From positions 4,898,001 to 4,962,000 of the forward strand of contig NZ_CP044532.1 of NCBI RefSeq assembly GCF_026427775.1: DNA of 64,000 bases. The letters run 5' to 3'. This document shows positions 58,241 through 64,000 of this stretch, piece after piece. Source of the DNA: Arthrobacter sp. CDRTa11 (lineage in GTDB: Bacteria > Actinomycetota > Actinomycetes > Actinomycetales > Micrococcaceae). How positions within the stretch are numbered: position 1 is the first letter of the stretch; the number at the start of each line of letters is the position of its first letter. Position numbers and translations under genes: made by a program. The notes beneath the pieces were generated by a model. The model did not search any database, was not told the DNA's origin, and saw nothing but the letters and a program-made list of their open reading frames with translations.

Positions 58241-60106
58241 ATGGTGCACTTCAGTTCATCGGTTAAAGGGCCTCCAATGCGCAAGGGCCGCGTACGGCTC
58301 CGCAAAGGACCGTCGCGTGGCACTGTAAGAGGCACGACGGCGGCACTGCTCTGCGCGCTTCTGACCACCTTCGCCCTGGTCCCGCTGGCGCCTGCAGCGG
58401 CGGAACCCGCCTCTCCAGTCCTCACCGGCGTTCAATTGACATCGGACCCCATCCTGACAGTCGGCGAAACGGCCAGCGCCGACTTCTCGTTGAGCGAAGG
58501 TGCACAGACTGTCAGGTTCCTCTATACAGACGAATCCACGGTCAACACTCAGAGCCTGTGGTGGGACGGAGACTCTGAATCCGGTCCGATAACTGCCACA
58601 GCTACGACAATCGTGGATGGCGATTTCTTTGCCGGCGAGCACACGCTTCAGCGGATCGAGATCACCTTCCCAGGCGGTTCGGTGCACTACGACCGCAGCG
58701 GCGAAATCACACAAACGGGCGACGGCGAACCCGTGGACCCCGACTCATGGTTTCCTGATTTCACAGAGCTGGACTTTGCCGTGGACGGGACTGGCCAAGC
58801 CCTTCGGGTCAACGAGATGCTGTCGGAGCCATCGATCATCGGCGTTCCTCGGTCGGGCTTCACCCTGGGGGTGGACCTTGGCCGGTGGAGCGAGCCCGGG
58901 CCTTTCGAGCTTTCGTGGCATACCATCAGGCTGGCCCATTGGGACCTCGGTCGGATGTGCCGGGTCCGGGTCACCTGGACGAGGCCGGGCTTCTTCCCTG
59001 TCGACTTCACGACGGACCCGGTCGGGCCCGTGACGAGTGGCGAACAGATTCCTATGCTAGGCCAAATGTCGGTGGGGTCCATCCTGCGCCCGGACTTCGA
59101 TCTAGGCTCTGTGATCGCCCCGGAAGGCGTGGAGGTGGCGGCTGCCTTCCGTTGGACAGGATCTGCTCCGATTGATCGGCCGTCCGGACCGTGGTACCGG
59201 ATCATGCCCGCTGATCTGGTCCCCAGCGAGTGGGGCGGGCCAATGTGGGTTGCGGCGTCGCTCGATGTCATGGTCGGCGAGACTCTGCTGGAGGGACCCA
59301 GCACCCGCCGCAATCATGGATCGACTACGTGGTGGCTGAAATCCGACTCCCACTTCTCCAGCGGCTTCGATGACGACGGCACTCCCGACTTCATGACCCG
59401 CGACAGTTCCGGGCAGCTGAGGATGTATCCCACCAGCGGCGACGGCAGCTGGCATGACCCGCGGGCCATCGGGTGGGGCTGGACGGGGTTCAGCGCAATC
59501 CTGAAAGCCGGCGATTTCAACGGCGATCTCCACAACGACATCATTGCCCGCAACGACGCCGGCGAGCTCTTCCTCTACCCCGGTGACGGAACCGGAGGCT
59601 GGCTCCCCCCGGCACAGATCGGCTGGGGCTGGAACATTTTTGACATCCTCGTTGCCCCTGGTGACTTCAGCGGCGACGGCAAAAACGACATTATCGGACG
59701 AACCGCGGACGGGCTTCTCACGATGTATCCGGGCGACGGCAAGGGGAGCTTTTATCCTCCGGAGGTCATTGGCGCCGGCTGGGGGACCATGGACACGGTG
59801 TTCTCGCCGGGTGACTTCGATGGAAACGGCTACGCAGACATCCTGTCCCGGGATCGGTCAGGTCTGCTCCATTTCTACGGGGGCAACGGCGGCGCAGGCT
59901 GGACCACCACGGCGGTCATAGGACAGGGCTGGGAGAACATGAGCCGGGTCGGCAGCGCTGGGGACTTCAACGGTGACGGCCATCCCGATGTCTGGGCCAT
60001 CAACTCGGCAGGGCAACTACTCGCGTACTACGGCGACGGCGCCTGCGGCTGGAAGGGATCCGCCGTCGTCGGCTGGGGCTGGGGTGGCTTCACGGCGGTT
60101 TTTTAG
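58241..60106 (+). CDS. Larger secreted FG-GAP/tachylectin-like protein
   Basis: This 621-residue protein has a long N-terminal signal (RGTTAALLCALLTTFALVPLAPAAAEPAS), then about 350 residues of beta-rich sequence without a recognised domain (LTGVQLTSDPILTVGETASADFSLSEG), and five C-terminal repeats (from about residue 370) with the same GW-F/GW-M order as the gene before it (IGWGWTGF, IGWGWNIF, IGAGWGTM, IGQGWENM, VGWGWGGF). The Ca-type loops are DFNGDLHND, DFSGDGKND, DFDGNGYAD and DFNGDGHPD. It probably shares a fold and duplicated origin with its neighbour. ATG at 58241 is preferred because CAGGGGG lies just upstream; 58277 is an alternative that shortens the charged leader. Confidence 0.85.
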   Translation: MVHFSSSVKGPPMRKGRVRLRKGPSRGTVRGTTAALLCALLTTFALVPLAPAAAEPASPVLTGVQLTSDPILTVGETASADFSLSEGAQTVRFLYTDESTVNTQSLWWDGDSESGPITATATTIVDGDFFAGEHTLQRIEITFPGGSVHYDRSGEITQTGDGEPVDPDSWFPDFTELDFAVDGTGQALRVNEMLSEPSIIGVPRSGFTLGVDLGRWSEPGPFELSWHTIRLAHWDLGRMCRVRVTWTRPGFFPVDFTTDPVGPVTSGEQIPMLGQMSVGSILRPDFDLGSVIAPEGVEVAAAFRWTGSAPIDRPSGPWYRIMPADLVPSEWGGPMWVAASLDVMVGETLLEGPSTRRNHGSTTWWLKSDSHFSSGFDDDGTPDFMTRDSSGQLRMYPTSGDGSWHDPRAIGWGWTGFSAILKAGDFNGDLHNDIIARNDAGELFLYPGDGTGGWLPPAQIGWGWNIFDILVAPGDFSGDGKNDIIGRTADGLLTMYPGDGKGSFYPPEVIGAGWGTMDTVFSPGDFDGNGYADILSRDRSGLLHFYGGNGGAGWTTTAVIGQGWENMSRVGSAGDFNGDGHPDVWAINSAGQLLAYYGDGACGWKGSAVVGWGWGGFTAVF

Positions 60107-60197
60107 GACTGATTGAATTTGGCATACAGCGTCCCATGGACACGGACACGCCGGCTGTAATGTCAGCTCCGAGGTCTCGATCGGCTCCCTGCAGAAG

Positions 60198-60365
60198 CCT
60201 GCAATTCAGGGGATGCAACGGCGAACTTCCGTTCATCGGTAAAGCGTGTTCTGAGCGGAAAGGCAGCAAGGGGTCTACGCGTGGCGAGGGACGGCGGCAC
60301 TGCTCTGCGCGCTCCTGACCCTTCGCCCTGGTCCCGCTGACGCCTGCTGCATCACTGACGAAGCC
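60198..60365 (+). pseudogene. Decayed 5' fragment of a third FG-GAP gene
   Basis: This stretch repeats the ribosome site and signal-peptide region of the preceding gene: GCAATTCAGGGG at 60201 (as at 58223), GTTCATCGGT at 60231 (as at 58254), a 24-bp block at 60290-60313 identical to 58336-58359, and an 18-bp block (60322 and 58371). It has lost bases, including two between the long blocks, so the frame is broken. The repeats themselves are missing: only the 5' end remains. Confidence 0.8.
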
Positions 60366-60452
60366 AGTGCTGAAACATTTTGAGCGCACTTCCCGGACAC
60401 CATCAACGCCGGGCACACGCTGTCCATGGGCCGCCGTTCGGGCCTGCGGCTG

Positions 60453-61739
60453 TCAGTCAACGCCCTTGATCTTCACCACAAAGACCGCGCCCAGCAGCCC
60501 GATGCAGGCGGCCGTGATGAACAGCGTCAGGTACCCGCCGAAGTACGTCACGGCAAGGAATGCGAGGCCTGGCGCGAACACCTGCGGCAGCGAGTTGGCC
60601 ACATTGATGACACCCATGTCCTTGCCCCGGTCCGCCGCCTGCGGCAGTACCTGGGTGAGCAGGGCGAAGTCGACGGCGAGGTATGCCCCGAACCCGACGC
60701 CCAGGATGCCGGCTCCTATGAGGGCGCCGGTCCAGACAGGGAAGAAGGCCATGGTCAGTCCCGCTGCGGCGATGATTCCGGAGGACCCGATCACAAACGG
60801 CTTCCGCAGGCCCAGCCGGTCGCTCCACGGGCCCGCCACCACCGCGGTGATCATCACCATCACCGCATAAATGCCAGTCAGGGTCAGGACCCCCAGGGCC
60901 GGGTCCTCATGCTTGAGGACGTCCCGGAGGAAGAAGAGCAGGTACACGATGGTCATCTGGTTGCAGACGTTGACCAGGAAGCGGGTGAGCCAGGCCCAGG
61001 CGAAGTCCGGGTGGCGGGCAGGGCTGATCCAGAAGCTCCGGACGAACTCCCCCAGCCGGAACGGAACCTTCTCCCCCTTGGGCAGTTGCGGATCGTTCCG
61101 GTGGAACAGATAGGGCAGCACAGAGAGTATGAGCGCAGCAGCACACAGGGCGTATCCCACCATGTAGTTGCCACTGACGACGGCGCCGAACACCGCGCCG
61201 ATCAGGATTCCCACCGTCTGGCCCATGGCAGCCAGCCCGCCCACACCGCCGCGCTGAAGCACCGGAACACGGTCCGGGACAGCAGCGGTGATGGCGGCGT
61301 AGGCCGCGTTGGCCCCCAACTGCACCAGGCACCAGAAGAGCACCATCAGAGCTACGGTCGTCGCCCCTGACAGTGCCAGGAGCGCGGCCGTTCCCAGGAT
61401 GGCACCGGCCAGCACCCAGGGCGACCGGCGGCCAAAGCGGGAGGTGGTGCGGTCAGAGAGGGCGCCAAACAACGGATTGGCCACCAGTGACACGGCAGCG
61501 CCGCACGCTGTCACAAGGGACAGGATGGCTTCCTTGTTGTCCTCGTCAATGCCGATGGCCTGCTGGCCGATAAAGATGTTGATGGGTCCAAAGAACGCCG
61601 CATTAATGCCAACGTTGACCAGCACCAGGCCGGTGACCCAGCGGGCGGTGACCTTCCGGGTGGGTTCGGCGAGTGCCGCCGTCGTGCTGTCCGCTGCGGC
61701 GCCGGGATCCGGCGGTGCGGGTGTGTTGGACAGGCTCAT
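60453..61739 (-). CDS. Major facilitator transporter (sugar/GPH-like)
   Basis: The 428-residue protein has about 12 hydrophobic helices, with FGALSDRTTSRFGRRSPWVLAGA (MFS motif A) after the second helix, and a mid-protein loop (YLFHRNDPQLPKGEKVPFRLGEF). The sequence resembles MFS and GPH-like sugar transporters. The N-terminus is polar (SNTPAPPDPGAAADSTTAAL). The ATG at 61739 is preceded by AGGGGGAACCAG. It is divergent from rraA, with a 13-bp palindrome between them. Substrate is unknown. Confidence 0.85.
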   Translation of the reverse strand: MSLSNTPAPPDPGAAADSTTAALAEPTRKVTARWVTGLVLVNVGINAAFFGPINIFIGQQAIGIDEDNKEAILSLVTACGAAVSLVANPLFGALSDRTTSRFGRRSPWVLAGAILGTAALLALSGATTVALMVLFWCLVQLGANAAYAAITAAVPDRVPVLQRGGVGGLAAMGQTVGILIGAVFGAVVSGNYMVGYALCAAALILSVLPYLFHRNDPQLPKGEKVPFRLGEFVRSFWISPARHPDFAWAWLTRFLVNVCNQMTIVYLLFFLRDVLKHEDPALGVLTLTGIYAVMVMITAVVAGPWSDRLGLRKPFVIGSSGIIAAAGLTMAFFPVWTGALIGAGILGVGFGAYLAVDFALLTQVLPQAADRGKDMGVINVANSLPQVFAPGLAFLAVTYFGGYLTLFITAACIGLLGAVFVVKIKGVD

Positions 61740-61768
61740 GGCTGGTTCCCCCTGGAACAGTTGGTGAT

Positions 61769-61781
61769 TCTGAAAATCAGA
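61769..61781. promoter_or_regulatory. 13-bp palindrome between MFS and rraA genes
   Basis: TCTGA-AAA-TCAGA is a perfect palindrome 30 bp upstream of the MFS start, a possible operator. Confidence 0.35.
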
Positions 61782-61857
61782 CTATCGTGGGCTTCATCGC
61801 GCCGCTTGCCATACGGCAAAACTGCCTTCCAGCGGCGCGCAAACCTCAGGAGAACGC

Positions 61858-62355
61858 ATGACAACAGCTGCAGGAAACCAACCAGCCCAGGCGGTCAACA
61901 CCGCAGACCTCTACGATGAGCGCGGCGAAGACCTGGCCTCAGTGTCGCTGCAGTTCCAGTCCCTCGGTGGCCGCTCACACTTCAGCGGCCCGGTCAGGAC
62001 CATCCGCTGCTTCCAGGACAACGCCCTGGTGAAGTCGACGCTGGCAACTCCCGGCGACGGCGCGGTGCTGGTGGTGGACGGCGGCGGATCGCTGGGCACG
62101 GCCCTGATGGGCGACATGATTGCCGAAAGCGCCGTCGCGAACGGCTGGGCCGGTGTGGTGATCAACGGTGCCATTCGGGACCGTGAGGCCATTGCCCGGC
62201 TGGACCTGGGGGTCAAGGCGCTGGGCAGCAATCCGCGCAAGAGCGCCAAGGCCGGCGCCGGCGAGGTTGACGTGGATGTGGAGATCGACGGCGTGACCTT
62301 CCGCCCCGGTATCACTGTCTGGTGCGACCCCGACGGCATCCTTGTGGAGCGCTGA
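61858..62355 (+). CDS. rraA: RraA-like protein
   Basis: The 165-residue protein has the RraA/HMG-aldolase-like fold, with GDGAVLVVDGGGSLGTALMGDMIAESAVANGWAGVVINGAIRDREAIARLDLGVKALG. In E. coli RraA inhibits RNase E, and related proteins act as aldolases on 4-hydroxy-4-methyl-2-oxoglutarate with the same site. The G-G-D and RD motifs needed for metal binding are intact, so an aldolase role is possible. ATG at 61858 is used, though the sequence before it also carries AGGAGAACGC. It is divergent from an MFS gene. Confidence 0.85.
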   Translation: MTTAAGNQPAQAVNTADLYDERGEDLASVSLQFQSLGGRSHFSGPVRTIRCFQDNALVKSTLATPGDGAVLVVDGGGSLGTALMGDMIAESAVANGWAGVVINGAIRDREAIARLDLGVKALGSNPRKSAKAGAGEVDVDVEIDGVTFRPGITVWCDPDGILVER

Positions 62356-62390
62356 GCGGGAATAAATTCAGGCTGCGGGAACAAAAACGG

Positions 62391-62417
62391 AACTAACATA
62401 GTTACTGGAAGCAACTA
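62391..62417. promoter_or_regulatory. Cluster of AACTA/TAGTT half-sites before the exporter
   Basis: AACTA-ACA-TAGTT (62391-62403) overlaps TAGTTAC-N5-GCAACTA (62399-62417), giving three inverted half-sites 36 bp upstream of the exporter ATG, as expected for a MarR/TetR-type repressor. Confidence 0.45.
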
Positions 62418-62452
62418 TTAGTACCAATTCCTCTTTTTCCCTGGGAGCAGCC

Positions 62453-64000
62453 ATGTCCAAAGCCACCGCAGTGCGGGCCGCCGGAGAAACCCTGACGCAC
62501 CGGCAAACAGTCACAGTGATGGTGGGGCTCATGCTTGGCATGTTCCTGTCATCGCTTGACCAGACCATCGTGTCCACGTCCATCTACACCATCGCCAACG
62601 ACCTGGACGGGCTCTCCCTCCAGGCGTGGGCCACCACCGCCTACCTCATCACCTCCACCGTCAGCACGCCGCTGTACGGCAAGCTGAGCGACATCTTCGG
62701 CCGGCGCCCGCTGTACCTTGCCGCCATCGTGATCTTCCTGGCAGGCTCGCTGTACGCCGGGTCCGTGCACTCCATGACAGAGCTGGCCATTGCCCGCGGC
62801 ATCCAGGGCATGGGCGCCGGCGGCCTGCTGGCCCTCGCCCTGACCATCATCGGCGACATCGTCTCCCTCAAGGACCGTGCCAAGTTCCAGGGCTACTTCA
62901 TGTCCGTGTTCGGCATCTCCTCTGTCCTCGGCCCCGTGGTGGGTGGCGCCTTCGCCGGCTCCGCGAACATCCTGGGATTCGACGGCTGGCGCTGGGTGTT
63001 CTTCATCAACCTGCCGATCGGCCTGGCCGCCCTGGCCGTGGTGTTCCTCTACCTGCACCTGCCGGCCAAGCACGTCAAGCAAAAGATCGACTACTGGGGC
63101 GCAGCGGCCATCACCCTTGCCATCGTGCCGCTCCTGCTCGTCGCGGAGCAGGGCCGCAGCTGGGGCTGGACGTCCCTGACCTCGTTCCTCTGCTACGGCC
63201 TGGGCGTGGTGGGGATCGTCTGGTTCCTGCTGGCCGAGAAGGGTGCCGGAGACTACGCACTGATTCCGCTCCGGCTGTTCAAGAACCTGACCTTCGGCCT
63301 GTCCTCGCTCCTGAACTTCATCATCGGCGTCGGCATGTTCGGGGCCATCGCCATGCTTCCCATGTACCTGCAGCTGGTCAAGGGGCTCACCCCCACGGAG
63401 GCCGGCCTGATGATGATCACCTTCACTGCAGGCATCCTCACCGGCTCCATCACAGCCGGCCGCACCATTTCCGCCTCCGGCACCTACCGGATCTTCCCCA
63501 TCATGGGTACGGCCATCCTGACCGCCGCCGCCCTGGCCATGGGCCTGACCCTCGGCGTGGATACCGGCCTCTGGGTGCCGGGTCTCATCGCCGTCTTCTT
63601 TGGCATGGGACTGGGCTTCTGCATGCAGCCGCTGACCCTGGCCATGCAGGTCTCGGTCCCCGCGAAGGACATGGGCGTGGGAACCTCCTCCGCCGCGTTC
63701 TTCCGCTCGATGGGCGGCGCGGTGGGCACGGCGGTGTTCATCTCCATGCTCTTCAGCCTGGCCGCGGCCCGGATTGCCGACACCATGAAATCGGCCATGG
63801 GAAGTGCCGACTACCAGGCCGTGCTCAATGACCCGGCCGTGGCCGCCGACCCCGCCAACGCCAAGCTCTATGAGTTCTTCCAGCACGGCGCATCCAACGA
63901 GTCCCTCAACGACACCAGTTGGCTGCACACCGCCAACAGCGTGCTCACCCGGCCCATCACCGAGGGATTCGCCTACGCGATCGACACCGTGATGATCACC
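62453..64000 (+). CDS. DHA2-type MFS drug exporter, 3' end cut by window
   Basis: The frame runs open from ATG 62453 to the last base (516 codons visible). The product begins MSKATAVRAAGETLTHRQT and has the EmrB/QacA (14-helix) hallmarks: FLSSLDQTIVSTSIYTIANDL, motif A KLSDIFGRRPLY, GIQGMGAGGLLALALTIIGDIV and SSVLGPVVGGAFAG, then a long run of hydrophobic helices and GVGTSSAAFFRSMGGAVGTAV. It exports drugs or other hydrophobic compounds by proton antiport. GGGAGCAGCC precedes the ATG. The upstream inverted sites suggest a local repressor, but none is in the window. Confidence 0.92.
   Translation, partial: MSKATAVRAAGETLTHRQTVTVMVGLMLGMFLSSLDQTIVSTSIYTIANDLDGLSLQAWATTAYLITSTVSTPLYGKLSDIFGRRPLYLAAIVIFLAGSLYAGSVHSMTELAIARGIQGMGAGGLLALALTIIGDIVSLKDRAKFQGYFMSVFGISSVLGPVVGGAFAGSANILGFDGWRWVFFINLPIGLAALAVVFLYLHLPAKHVKQKIDYWGAAAITLAIVPLLLVAEQGRSWGWTSLTSFLCYGLGVVGIVWFLLAEKGAGDYALIPLRLFKNLTFGLSSLLNFIIGVGMFGAIAMLPMYLQLVKGLTPTEAGLMMITFTAGILTGSITAGRTISASGTYRIFPIMGTAILTAAALAMGLTLGVDTGLWVPGLIAVFFGMGLGFCMQPLTLAMQVSVPAKDMGVGTSSAAFFRSMGGAVGTAVFISMLFSLAAARIADTMKSAMGSADYQAVLNDPAVAADPANAKLYEFFQHGASNESLNDTSWLHTANSVLTRPITEGFAYAIDTVMIT

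Noticed and set aside
62549..63928. Open frame of 459 codons on the minus strand
   Set aside because: It is opposite the DHA2 exporter. Its His/Gly/Asp-rich composition is the complement of hydrophobic helix codons.

Overview
The window is high-GC DNA with dense, short-gapped operons, many GTG starts and 4-bp ATGA/GTGA start-stop overlaps. Protein families (GH15 glucosidase/trehalase, LtrA, DUF222-HNH proteins, actinobacterial FCD regulators, lipoproteins with an LTGC lipobox) point to an actinobacterium of the Arthrobacter/Pseudarthrobacter group (Micrococcaceae). This assignment rests on gene content only. Both ends cut a gene: an acyl-CoA dehydrogenase on the left and a DHA2-type drug exporter on the right.

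Layout. 1-13.5 kb: mostly housekeeping and single genes (acyl-CoA dehydrogenase, membrane proteins, YchJ, two aldo/keto reductases, a sulfite-oxidase-like molybdoenzyme, an S4 RNA-binding protein, a lipoprotein coupled to a YtcJ-type amidohydrolase, a GIY-YIG-like protein, a uracil-DNA-glycosylase-like protein) and a hipBA toxin-antitoxin pair. 13.6-20.7 kb: a GH15 enzyme, then an asparagine/aspartate operon (FCD-GntR regulator, asparaginase, aspartase, amino-acid permease). 20.8-30.8 kb: a nearly self-contained L-fucose (or related 6-deoxy-hexose) oxidative pathway, with an FCD-GntR regulator, ribose-type ABC importer, mutarotase, aldose dehydrogenase, lactonase, fuconate dehydratase, KDF dehydrogenase and diketo-acid hydrolase. 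A 15-bp palindrome (AAACATC-N-GATGTTT) lies before the regulator and between the two divergent operons.

31-39.5 kb: a berberine-bridge-type flavoenzyme, an unusual GNAT-AAA+ fusion ATPase, an IS110-family element whose transposase seems to carry a C-terminal HTH, a DUF222-HNH protein, degenerate repeats, LtrA and an HD hydrolase. 39.5-47.4 kb: an aryl-alcohol/aldehyde dehydrogenase pair, an AraC regulator and a divergent four-gene set (SDR, amidohydrolase, MaoC hydratase, acyl-CoA ligase) matching the CoA-dependent beta-oxidative route for hydroxycinnamates such as p-coumarate or ferulate. Together they could take lignin-type aryl alcohols to benzoates.

47.4-64 kb: GluQ, two Lrp regulators (one facing a LysE exporter), a WXG100-like protein translationally coupled to a lipoprotein, a tetratricopeptide-like protein, DUF456, malic enzyme with DasR-like and CRP-like palindromes upstream, a TetR regulator, two secreted five-repeat FG-GAP/tachylectin-like proteins followed by a decayed fragment of a third copy, an MFS transporter, RraA and the cut exporter. 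I saw no rRNA, tRNA or CRISPR array.
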